The notes under the pieces: generated by a model
What the model was told of the DNA's origin: nothing
Database searches by the model: none
What the model saw: the letters and a program-made list of their open reading frames with translations, nothing else
Part shown: piece after piece, positions 7,308 through 15,461 of the stretch
Position numbering within the stretch: position 1 is the stretch's first letter
Layout of the letters: each line of letters opens with the position of its first letter
Source of the DNA: Bacteroidales bacterium
GTDB lineage: Bacteria; Bacteroidota; Bacteroidia; Bacteroidales; CAIWKO01
Length of the DNA: 32,265 bases
Assembly (NCBI GenBank): GCA_018004645.1
Contig: JAGNBV010000026.1
Span: 1-32,265 of the forward strand
Direction: 5' to 3'
Translations under genes and position numbers: made by a program

Positions 7308-9005
7308 TTAGAAATTAATATTTTCATGTACTATTTTTAACACGGATTCCTCTTCGGCAATGGCTTTTTTGAGCATTTCCTCACCTTTGGCGATGGTATT
7401 GGCTACAAAGTCTTTGTCTTTCAGTCCGCAGGCATTGATCTTAACGTTGAGAAAAGCGCCCATCACAGCCGATCTGGCACACAGCGCTCCCACACCGGCA
7501 TCGGTAACTGAATTGGGGTTACCCACCTCGGCCATAGCCTTGATGATTTCAAAAGAAGCCAGGGCTTTTTCCATGGTTTTATAGGGTACTTCGATGGCAT
7601 AGCGTGTAGCATCCTGTATGGCTTGGGTGCGGATGGCTTTTTCCTGGTCGTTGCCCTTTGGCAGGCCGAAAGCATTCATTATTTTGTTGAATGCATTGGT
7701 ATCCTCATCCACCAGCGCCAGCAGTTCGTCCTTGATCTTCTGACCTTTTTCGGCCCAGTTAGAAAATTCTTCCCAACGTTCGTCCCATCCGGGTTTATGT
7801 GATGACAGGTTGGCCACCATGGTTGCCAGCGAAGCGCCCAGAGCGCCCATATATGCCGAAATGGAACCTCCACCGGGGGCCGGCGATTCCGAAGCCGTTT
7901 CATCAGCAAAAGCAGCACAGCTCATGTCTATCAGCTTGCGGGTTTTGACGGCCTTTTTATCTTCGAGGACAAATTCAATGATCTTTTCACGCGGGTTAAA
8001 AGGTTTCAGATCGTCGAGGCCCAGCGATTTTATGGCAATTTTTATCAGTTCATCCTGTGAAACACCTACCGACCGATGTTGCTTTTTCAGGAAATATTTC
8101 CCGGCATCCAGCATGGCTTTCAGGGGTATCAGCCCGACAATTTCCGATCCGGTAACCCGCAGTCCGCGTTCTCCGGATTTTATGCAGGCTTCTTCAAAAG
8201 CCACATGAACCGGAGTGATGCTGATATTGGTCAGGTTGATGGATATCTGGGCAATGCCGTACTCTTCGATAAACCAGCCGATGGCTTTGCAGGCTTTGAG
8301 CGAACCGGGAATCATGACATTGTTGCCTTCGGCATCCTTAACAATTTTACCGGTAACAGGGTTGCCTTCACGTTTTGGGCGGCCTTTTTCACGAATATCA
8401 AAAGCCACGGCGTTAGCGCGTCGTGTGGATGTTGTATTCAGATTTATGTTGTATGCCACCAGAAAATCACGGGCGCCGATAGCAGTGGCTCCGGCATGTG
8501 CATTGAATTTGGCAGGGCCGAAATCCGGTTTCCAGTGGAGGTCGGAAAGTTTTTTCTGCAAACCTTCATATTCACCGGCGCGACAGTTGGCCAGATTGCG
8601 CCGTTCTTCGGTAAAAGCAGCATTTTCGTAACAATACACAGGGATGCCAAGTTCGTTGCCAACCCGTTCGGCAAGTTTGTGTGCAAAAACCACGGTTTCT
8701 TCCATAGTAATGCCAGCAATGGGTACAAAGGGGCACACATCGGTGGCGCCAAAACGGGGGTGTTCGCCTTTATGCTTGCGCATATCAATGATCTCTGAAG
8801 CTTTTTTTATTCCCCTGAAAGCGGCTTCCACCACATCTTCGGGGGCTCCGGCAATCGTAACCACGGTGCGGTTGGTGGCCTTTCCTGGATCCACATCGAG
8901 AAGTTTTACACCCGGCACGGCTTCCATCACATCGGTTATCTGTTTAATGATGTTCATATTGTTCCCCTCGCTGAAGTTGGGAACACATTCAATAAGTTGT
9001 TTCAT
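7308..9005 (-). CDS. ftcD: Bifunctional glutamate formimidoyltransferase / formimidoyl-THF cyclodeaminase
   Basis: 565 residues. It transfers the formimino group of N-formimino-L-glutamate to tetrahydrofolate and then deaminates the product to 5,10-methenyl-THF, feeding histidine carbon into glutamate and the C1 pool. The ATG at 9005 is chosen over 9032 because MKQLIECVPNFSEG is the standard N-terminus. It also places the His of GEHPRFGATDVCPF at residue 82, the position of the catalytic His of the mammalian enzyme. The middle domain shows HAGATAIGARDFLVAYN. The cyclodeaminase domain begins near residue 365 and has ASESPAPGGGSISAYMGALG. Full length matches fused FTCD enzymes. It lies in the same run as hutI, but two genes intervene. 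The transferase and cyclodeaminase are often separate genes in bacteria; here they are fused. Confidence 0.97.
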   Translation of the reverse strand: MKQLIECVPNFSEGNNMNIIKQITDVMEAVPGVKLLDVDPGKATNRTVVTIAGAPEDVVEAAFRGIKKASEIIDMRKHKGEHPRFGATDVCPFVPIAGITMEETVVFAHKLAERVGNELGIPVYCYENAAFTEERRNLANCRAGEYEGLQKKLSDLHWKPDFGPAKFNAHAGATAIGARDFLVAYNINLNTTSTRRANAVAFDIREKGRPKREGNPVTGKIVKDAEGNNVMIPGSLKACKAIGWFIEEYGIAQISINLTNISITPVHVAFEEACIKSGERGLRVTGSEIVGLIPLKAMLDAGKYFLKKQHRSVGVSQDELIKIAIKSLGLDDLKPFNPREKIIEFVLEDKKAVKTRKLIDMSCAAFADETASESPAPGGGSISAYMGALGASLATMVANLSSHKPGWDERWEEFSNWAEKGQKIKDELLALVDEDTNAFNKIMNAFGLPKGNDQEKAIRTQAIQDATRYAIEVPYKTMEKALASFEIIKAMAEVGNPNSVTDAGVGALCARSAVMGAFLNVKINACGLKDKDFVANTIAKGEEMLKKAIAEEESVLKIVHENINF

Positions 9006-9063
9006 AGCAGTTTTGAATTTTACAGGCCGCAAAATTACTAATTAATAACGACCACCTAATGAT

Positions 9064-11256
9064 TTATTTCACATTCAGTTCGATGATAGCTTTCGGGGAT
9101 TTCATTTCTTCGGGCATATTGCTGAAATCCGCAATCTTAAAAGCAACAGACCCCTGTGGCAGCTCTTTGGTGCCCAGGTAGCCTTTTATCAGGTCCTGAC
9201 GTTTCTGAATCAGGTTATTAAATAATCCTTCCACTTTCTCGCTGCCAACGAGTTGCATACAACGGCTGTTCAGATTCCCATGATCTTCGCCTTCAATACC
9301 CACAAATAATAAAAAGGCAGGGTCGGCATCCACCACTTTGGATGCAGCAATTTTGATGGATGCAGGATCGGTGCCGGGCTGAACGGTTTTCGCAACAAAC
9401 AACTGTTTGGCTTCCTGCACGGCTATCATAGCTTTTTCTTCGCCAGGATCGGTGGTTTGGACAAAAGTATAGCTCAATTCCGATTTTTTGGCAATGATTT
9501 CCGCTATTTTATCGAGCTTGCCACGTTGATTTTCGGTAAGGCTGTCCTGCAGGTATTCAAAAGGTATCTGCTTGATGCTCTCAGGGTTGGCACCAAAGAG
9601 TTTGCCTATGGCTTCAAAAGGTTCGGAAATGGCTTTCAACAAAAATTCCTCCAGTGTTTTCCAGATAATCTTGCGCAGTTTGAACGAAGGATCGGAAGGT
9701 TTTCCACTTACCGGCAGGTCAATTTTGATATTACCCTCGCGGTCTTTGATAATATACAAAGCCAGCGCCACAGGTAGTTTATAGGCCGAGGTGTCCTTGG
9801 TTTTTTTGCCGAACTCCAGTTGTGCCAGCTTAAGGTTATTCAGGTTGTCGAGCAGGTTGGGAGTCATTTTCAGGGTGCAGTCATAATTAAATGTGCCCCG
9901 GGTGATCGGCCTTGCCAGGAAATATTCCGAATAGGGAGAAAACGTCACTAAATTCAGATTGGCAATAGTTCCTTTGAATATAATATTGGAGGTGTTCACC
10001 ATATCCACCGTGCCTTTTCCTTTAAAAGTCCCGGGGCCGTTGAGGTTCATCGAAAAATCAACCGGGATGCCGGTCGCCTGGTCGCTGAATCCGGTCAGTC
10101 CGACGTTAAGGTTTTGGATATCAAAATTGAAAGGCCTGTTCAGTGTGAGGTCAGAGAAATTTATGTTACCACCCCTTATCACCAGGCTGTCGATAGAATA
10201 ATGCATCACAGTGGTATCGGTTGTGGTATCGGCAGACGCTGCCGTGTCGTTGAGAATTGGCGCCAGTATCCGCTGTATATTGGTGTTGCCTCTTTCGAGT
10301 ACAGCAACGATATTGGGTTCATCCAGCAAAACTTTGTCGATACAGAAGTTGGATTTGCCAATATCCAGCGAATCCATACGTACATAAATATCTTTAAATG
10401 AGCAAAATGGTTTATTATCCAATTCTGTCACGGACAGGTTTTTGATGCCGGCCTCACCGGTAACAACGATGTTGAGGAAATTTTCCAGTTCGCCGTCCAC
10501 TTTCAGGTTGGTGTATAATTGGCCGCTATTGATGTTCGCATCAAGAAATGGCCTGGTATAGCCTGCAAAGGGCGTGATATCTATGTTGTTTGTTTTCAGG
10601 GAGACTGAATATTTTCCGGCTGCCTGATTCAGTGAGCCATCCACGGCCACTTCGCCGCCTTCGCCCAAAAGAAATTCCACGCCCAGGTCGGATTGTTTGC
10701 TGTTCCACGAAATCTCAGGAACCTTCACCCCCAGGTTTTTCAACTCGGTTTTGGTGTCCAGGGATTTGTCTTCGTAGCTTATGTAACCCCCATTAATACT
10801 GAAGTTTTTTACGGTGTATTTCAGGGTATCGCTGCTTTCTTCTTCAGGGATAGTGTCCGCGGCAGTGGTATCCCCCGGAGCAAGAAAATCGTTAAAATTA
10901 AAAACGCTGTCGGCATAGACTATAGATACCCAGGGCTTGTCAAGGCGGATTTCGGAAAATGCAATTTCTTTATGAAGCAGGTTCCAGGGGTCGAAATTCA
11001 CAAATAACTCTTGAAAATTGACGAAGGTGTCTTTTTTGTTCAGCTCGTACATGGTAAAATCCTCAATCTTCACGGTCCACTTGAAATAATTGATGTGCAA
11101 GCCGGCAATGTCCACCTTGCGGCCGATAAGGTCCTCGCTGTTTTTGACCACGTACCATTTTACAATGCTGGAGAGAAAAAACAACAGTAAAAATATCAGC
11201 AGGGCTATGCTGCCAAGTATGATGTACCTCTTTTTAATTTTGAATTTTTGTTTCAT
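9064..11256 (-). CDS. DUF748 / AsmA-like inner-membrane-anchored protein
   Basis: 730 residues. A basic N-terminus (MKQKFKIKKRY) precedes one strong membrane segment at about residues 12-35. A long beta-rich region follows with SEDLIGRKVDIAGLHINYFKW near the start, and repeated statements of the pattern LxIRGGNINFSDLTLNRPF and FNFDIQNLNVGL. This is the DUF748 arrangement within the AsmA-like superfamily, whose larger relatives form envelope bridges for lipid transport or outer-membrane biogenesis. Here the function is an inference. It starts 10 bp after the racemase gene and ends 58 bp before ftcD, so it sits inside the histidine-degradation run without an obvious biochemical link. The C-terminal segment (about 600-730) is more polar and contains a region rich in KxAExIAKKSELSYTF. 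Confidence 0.85.
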   Translation of the reverse strand: MKQKFKIKKRYIILGSIALLIFLLLFFLSSIVKWYVVKNSEDLIGRKVDIAGLHINYFKWTVKIEDFTMYELNKKDTFVNFQELFVNFDPWNLLHKEIAFSEIRLDKPWVSIVYADSVFNFNDFLAPGDTTAADTIPEEESSDTLKYTVKNFSINGGYISYEDKSLDTKTELKNLGVKVPEISWNSKQSDLGVEFLLGEGGEVAVDGSLNQAAGKYSVSLKTNNIDITPFAGYTRPFLDANINSGQLYTNLKVDGELENFLNIVVTGEAGIKNLSVTELDNKPFCSFKDIYVRMDSLDIGKSNFCIDKVLLDEPNIVAVLERGNTNIQRILAPILNDTAASADTTTDTTVMHYSIDSLVIRGGNINFSDLTLNRPFNFDIQNLNVGLTGFSDQATGIPVDFSMNLNGPGTFKGKGTVDMVNTSNIIFKGTIANLNLVTFSPYSEYFLARPITRGTFNYDCTLKMTPNLLDNLNNLKLAQLEFGKKTKDTSAYKLPVALALYIIKDREGNIKIDLPVSGKPSDPSFKLRKIIWKTLEEFLLKAISEPFEAIGKLFGANPESIKQIPFEYLQDSLTENQRGKLDKIAEIIAKKSELSYTFVQTTDPGEEKAMIAVQEAKQLFVAKTVQPGTDPASIKIAASKVVDADPAFLLFVGIEGEDHGNLNSRCMQLVGSEKVEGLFNNLIQKRQDLIKGYLGTKELPQGSVAFKIADFSNMPEEMKSPKAIIELNVK

Positions 11257-11266
11257 AACAGCACAT

Positions 11267-11959
11267 TTAATTATTCAAAGCAAAATCAACCGCTGCACAG
11301 GAATGAATATAAGTGGAATCGAACACCGGTATATCCGTATGTTCCTGTTTGATCAACAGCGGAATTTCGGTACAACCAAGAATAACGCCCTGTGTGCCAA
11401 GTTTTTCCATATCTTTCATGATACCCAACATCCTTTCGCGCGATGATTCACTGATGATTCCATTAAACAATTCATTGAAGATTGTGGCCTGAATAAAGTC
11501 GCGGTCTTCGGTTCCGGGTATTACAATTTCCACGCCATTTTTGCGGCAACGTTCCTTATAAAAATCCATTTCCATGGTTTGCCGGGTAGCCAGTAAACCT
11601 ACTTTGGTGTATCCATTTCTTTTGATTTCCTTAATGGTTTCATCCACAATGTGAATCAGGGGAATGTGGACACCTGCCATTATGCCATCGGCCACCATGT
11701 GCATCGTATTGGCGCATATAAGCAGGCAATCGGCGCCCGCTTTTTCGATGGCCAATGCGGCTTTATTCATCAGGGAGCCTACCTCATCATATTTTTTAGC
11801 ATTGACCAGCACTTCCACCTCATGAAAGTTCACCGAGTACATCACTATTTTTGCCGTGTTACGGTTTCCTGCCTTCAGGAGCATTTGCTGGTTGATGATG
11901 CGGTAATAATCCTGGGTGGATTCCCAGGTGGTGCCGCCTAAAAGTCCTATGGTTTTCAT
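11267..11959 (-). CDS. Aspartate/glutamate racemase family protein
   Basis: 230 residues. The N-terminus MKTIGLLGGTTWEST is the hallmark of the Asp/Glu/hydantoin racemase family (YgeA-like). Both catalytic cysteines are present: Cys82 in ICANTMH and Cys196 in VILGCTEIPLL. Such enzymes interconvert L- and D-amino acids without a cofactor through a two-cysteine proton relay; the substrate here is not evident. Its ATG overlaps the hutI stop by 4 bp (ATGA), indicating translational coupling. The pairing with histidine-derived glutamate chemistry is suggestive, but a substrate cannot be read from the sequence. Confidence 0.92.
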   Translation of the reverse strand: MKTIGLLGGTTWESTQDYYRIINQQMLLKAGNRNTAKIVMYSVNFHEVEVLVNAKKYDEVGSLMNKAALAIEKAGADCLLICANTMHMVADGIMAGVHIPLIHIVDETIKEIKRNGYTKVGLLATRQTMEMDFYKERCRKNGVEIVIPGTEDRDFIQATIFNELFNGIISESSRERMLGIMKDMEKLGTQGVILGCTEIPLLIKQEHTDIPVFDSTYIHSCAAVDFALNN

Positions 11960-13215
11960 TTTTGAATTTTTCCGTTAATGATTACAGTATCCACTTTGTT
12001 GCTGCCGTATGCATAAGGCATAAATTCCACCGAGGGTATGGGTTTGGTGATAAAGACATTAGCTTTTTTGCCCACGGCTATGCTTCCCAGTCCATCTGAA
12101 ACCCCCATGGCATAGGCGCCGTTGATAGTTACGGCATGTATGGCTTCTTCGGGCAACATTTTGTATTTTATACAACCCATCGAAAGTATCAGCTGCATAT
12201 TTCCCGAAGGCGACGAGCCGGGGTTATAATCGCTGGCCATAGCCAGAGGCAGGCCTGCGTTTATCATTTTTCGGGCGGGTGCGTATGGCATACCGAGGAA
12301 AAAAGCAGCACCGGGCAAGAGTGTAGGCATGGTTTCGCTTCCCAATAGCGCCTGTATTTCATCATCACCTGTGTGTTCCAGGTGGTCCACCGAAAGGGCG
12401 TTATATTTTACACCTGCCTGTATGCCACCAGAGTAATCCAGTTCGTTGGCGTGGATTTTTGGCCTGAGTCCGTATTTGATACCTGCCATCAGCATCCGTT
12501 CAGTTTCCTCCACGGTAAAAAAACCGCGGTCGCAGAACACGTCGATATAATCGGCCAGTTCGTCGGTAGCCACCAACGGTATCATTTCGTTGATGATCAG
12601 ATCCACGTATTCGCCTTGTCTGCCTTTGTATTCGAGAGGCACGGCATGGGCGCCCAAAAACGTTGCCCTGATGGTCAGGGGAGATAATTTTTTGAGTTTT
12701 TTGATTACCCTCAGCATTTTCAGCTCGTCGGTTGTGGTGAGCCCATAGCCGCTTTTAATCTCCACAGCGCCGGTACCCAATCTCATTATTTCTTCCAGCC
12801 TGGGTAGTGCCTGTTGAATCAATTCTTCTTCCGAAGTGTTGTGCAGTTTTTTTGCCGAGTTAAGAATGCCTCCTCCCCGCTTTGCTATCTCTTCATACGA
12901 CAAACCCTTGATTTTGTCAATATATTCAATTTCACGGCTGCCGGCATAAACCAGGTGGGTGTGTGCATCGCAGAAACAAGGAAAAACCATGCGGCCGCCG
13001 GCATCCAGCACTTTATTTCCCGAGCCGGTGTTATACAGCGTTGCATCAAAACTTTTCATAGAGCCAAATTCGCTGATTGTTCCTTTTTCAATAATCAGAA
13101 AGGCATCTTTTATGGATTTCAATTCCGACATCTTTTTTCCGGAAACTTTCATAACCAATTTTTCAGGATTTGGTTCCACCTGAACCAATTCTTTGATGTT
13201 TTTTATTACCAGCAT
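11956..13215 (-). CDS. hutI: Imidazolonepropionase
   Basis: About 419 residues from the ATG at 13215 (MLVIKNIKELV); a further in-frame ATG at 13242 would add nine residues with no family support. It hydrolyses 4-imidazolone-5-propionate to N-formimino-L-glutamate, step three of histidine degradation, in the cytoplasm. Amidohydrolase signatures: metal ligands in FCDAHTHLVYAGSRE (His85, His87), then EIKSGYGLTTTDELKMLR, FLGAHAVP, KIHANELDYSGG, SVDHLEH, and the Asp in ASDYNPGSSPSGN. All expected ligands are present and the length is typical. It is the first gene of the leftward run; its product is the FtcD substrate. hutH and hutU are not in this window, so the upper half of the pathway must be elsewhere or absent. 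Confidence 0.97.
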   Translation of the reverse strand: MLVIKNIKELVQVEPNPEKLVMKVSGKKMSELKSIKDAFLIIEKGTISEFGSMKSFDATLYNTGSGNKVLDAGGRMVFPCFCDAHTHLVYAGSREIEYIDKIKGLSYEEIAKRGGGILNSAKKLHNTSEEELIQQALPRLEEIMRLGTGAVEIKSGYGLTTTDELKMLRVIKKLKKLSPLTIRATFLGAHAVPLEYKGRQGEYVDLIINEMIPLVATDELADYIDVFCDRGFFTVEETERMLMAGIKYGLRPKIHANELDYSGGIQAGVKYNALSVDHLEHTGDDEIQALLGSETMPTLLPGAAFFLGMPYAPARKMINAGLPLAMASDYNPGSSPSGNMQLILSMGCIKYKMLPEEAIHAVTINGAYAMGVSDGLGSIAVGKKANVFITKPIPSVEFMPYAYGSNKVDTVIINGKIQK

Positions 13216-13236
13216 GATTCTTAAAGTTTTATGTTT

Positions 13237-13363
13237 CAACAATAAAAAAACACAGTTAAATGCAAAAAAAGTACCTATAAACAGATATTGTAGTTAATTA
13301 TTTGTTAAAGCTTTAATAACAAATTTATGCATTTCTGTACGTGCAAAATTATTATTATTTTTG
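13237..13363. promoter_or_regulatory. Divergent promoter region between hutI and the first C10 protease
   Basis: On the plus strand TATTTTTG (13356-13363) matches the -7 consensus TAnnTTTG and would start transcription about 12 bp before the ATG at 13382. No clean -33 TTTG lies at the usual spacing. On the minus strand TATTGTTG (13244-13237) is one mismatch from the -7 consensus, 22 bp before the hutI ATG. The region is AT-rich and otherwise empty. Confidence 0.4.
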
Positions 13364-13381
13364 TTAAAATTTAATAGAAGA

Positions 13382-15451
13382 ATGAAACGTATATTTGTTA
13401 TTATCTCTGCACTACTTATTGTCAGTGCCACCGAGGCAAAAAAAGTTGACCTGCCGCTGGCTACAAAAACGGGAATTGCATATTATTACGAACATGCCGG
13501 CCAATTTACCACAGTGGATTTAAAAAACATGACTGTAAGCGATGTCTTTACGGAATGGGATGGTAATGTTCCATTGTATTACATAATAAATTTTTCATCC
13601 AAAGGCTTTGTCATAGTATCTGCCGATGATAATATCAGTCCGGTGATAGGATATTCCTACGAATCCAATCTTGATCCTGCAAAAATGCCTGTCAACCTGA
13701 AATGCTTTATGTCGGAGGTACGGCAGGAAATAAAAACCGCCTTAGCCGAAAATATAAAAGCGGATGAGTACATAAGCAGCCAGTGGGCTTATTATAGTAC
13801 AGCTGAAAACCTCACTGTGAAAAAAAGCAAGGCCGTAGTACCTTTGTTGCCCAGCAGTTGGAATCAGGATAAGTATTACAATCAGTTTTGTCCGGTAGCC
13901 GAAGGGGGCCCCGATGGCAAGGCTTATGCAGGATGCGTGGCCACTGCCATGTCGCAGGTCATGTATTATTACCGGTATCCCATAACCGGTCAGGGCACTC
14001 ACGGAGGTATAAATTTCGGCACAACAACCTATGACTGGGAAAATATGCTTGATGAACTCAGCAATTATAACGAAGCGGTAGCCGAACTGATGTATCACTG
14101 CGGTAAAGCCGTTGATATGGACTATGCCGCCGACGGCTCGGCAGCCAGTTCATCCTCATGCACCACGGCATTGAAAAATTATTTCAAATACGACAGCAAT
14201 GTTGACTTTGAGATGAAATACCTCTATTCTGCTTCCGGATGGACCAGCCTGCTGAAAGCCAACCTCGACGCCAAACACCCCATGATTTATTCCGGCTCGG
14301 ATGGTTTTGAAGGCGGACATGCATGGAACTGCGACGGGTACGATGCCAGTGATAATTTTCACATGAACTGGGGCTGGGGCGGCTACGCCAACGGATACTA
14401 TGCTACCAGCAACCTGGTGGCTGCTGGCAGCACTTTTAACAGCAATCAGGGGGTGGTCAGGAATATTTACCCTCCGGCCGCAAGTTATCCCTACAACTGT
14501 TCGGGCACCAAATCTATTACAGGAGTTACAGGCACTGTGGAAGACGGTAGCGGACCCAACGATTATGCAAACAACAAAGATTGCCTGTGGCTCATTGACC
14601 CTGCAGAAACCGTTTCAAGAATCATCCTGACCTTCACAGACTTCAGCACACAGGCTACCACCGATGTGGTCACCGTTTATGACGGCAGCACCACCGCTTC
14701 GCCGGTATTAGGCACTTACTCGGGTAGCACGCTGCCCTCCGCTGTTACATCTACAGGCCCACAAATGCTGATTCGCTTTCAGACCAATGCCAGCACCACC
14801 AACACAGGCTGGAGAGCCTCCTACCGATGCACTTTCCCTACCTATTGCTCCGGAATAACCAATTTAACTGCTGCCACCGGAACGATAAGCGACGGCAGCG
14901 CTGCTGAAAACTATACATACAACCACCTTTGCCGCTGGTTGATTGCTCCGGCCAACGCATCCTCCATAACCCTGACGTTCACGGCTTTCAATCTTGCCAC
15001 CAACGACAATGTAAAAATTTATGATCAGAATACCAACAACCTGCTGGATGATTATACAGGCACAAGCCTGCCAGGTGTGAAAACATACAATACCAGCAAG
15101 GTTCTGGTACTGTTTAAATCCGATGGCTACCTCAATGCACAGGGTTTTAACCTTAATTACACGTCATCCAGTCAACTCGGCATCGAAGACAATGGCGGCC
15201 CGGGCATGATGAATATCTATCCGAATCCCGCCAACAGCTTCCTGAATGTGCAGTTTACCCTTGACGAAGCGCAGGATGTCAATATTGAACTGTGTTCGAT
15301 GACTGGTATGGCAATCTTCAGAGAAGGAAAAAGCCACTTCTCCGGAGAGTATTTCAACACCATCAATACCTCCGGCCTCAGCCAGGGCGTTTATCTGCTA
15401 AGGATCACCGGCGAAAAGCTATCTGCATGTAAAAAAGTTATTATTGAATAA
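13382..15451 (+). CDS. C10 family (streptopain-like) cysteine protease with two CUB-like domains and T9SS sorting domain (copy 1)
   Basis: About 689 residues from the ATG at 13382; a TTG 21 bp upstream is in frame, but the signal peptide (MKRIFVIISALLIVSATEA) starts at the ATG. Domain order: Spi-like prodomain (about 20-130, with FVIVSADDNISPVIGYS); C10 catalytic domain with nucleophile Cys185 in YAGCVATAMSQVMYYY and His313 in GGHAWNCDGY, then FHMNWGWGGYANGYY; two CUB-like beta domains (about 370-480 and 485-595, each starting with a Cys and EDGSG or SDGSA followed by DCLWLI or LCRWLI); and a T9SS type A sorting domain (IYPNPANSFLNVQF ... GLSQGVYLLRI). It would be exported as a zymogen, pass the outer membrane by T9SS and be anchored or released. 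SpeB and interpain A belong to this family. First of three tandem paralogues. Confidence 0.95.
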   Translation: MKRIFVIISALLIVSATEAKKVDLPLATKTGIAYYYEHAGQFTTVDLKNMTVSDVFTEWDGNVPLYYIINFSSKGFVIVSADDNISPVIGYSYESNLDPAKMPVNLKCFMSEVRQEIKTALAENIKADEYISSQWAYYSTAENLTVKKSKAVVPLLPSSWNQDKYYNQFCPVAEGGPDGKAYAGCVATAMSQVMYYYRYPITGQGTHGGINFGTTTYDWENMLDELSNYNEAVAELMYHCGKAVDMDYAADGSAASSSSCTTALKNYFKYDSNVDFEMKYLYSASGWTSLLKANLDAKHPMIYSGSDGFEGGHAWNCDGYDASDNFHMNWGWGGYANGYYATSNLVAAGSTFNSNQGVVRNIYPPAASYPYNCSGTKSITGVTGTVEDGSGPNDYANNKDCLWLIDPAETVSRIILTFTDFSTQATTDVVTVYDGSTTASPVLGTYSGSTLPSAVTSTGPQMLIRFQTNASTTNTGWRASYRCTFPTYCSGITNLTAATGTISDGSAAENYTYNHLCRWLIAPANASSITLTFTAFNLATNDNVKIYDQNTNNLLDDYTGTSLPGVKTYNTSKVLVLFKSDGYLNAQGFNLNYTSSSQLGIEDNGGPGMMNIYPNPANSFLNVQFTLDEAQDVNIELCSMTGMAIFREGKSHFSGEYFNTINTSGLSQGVYLLRITGEKLSACKKVIIE

Positions 15452-15461
15452 TAGCGCTTTT

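Noticed and set aside
8076-8798. Plus-strand frame of 240 codons
   Set aside because: It is antisense to ftcD, which has complete family motifs. The long frame is a by-product of ftcD codon usage.
13361-13381. Upstream TTG start for the first C10 protease
   Set aside because: The seven added residues would precede an already complete signal peptide that starts at the ATG at 13382, and the TTG overlaps the candidate -7 promoter element.
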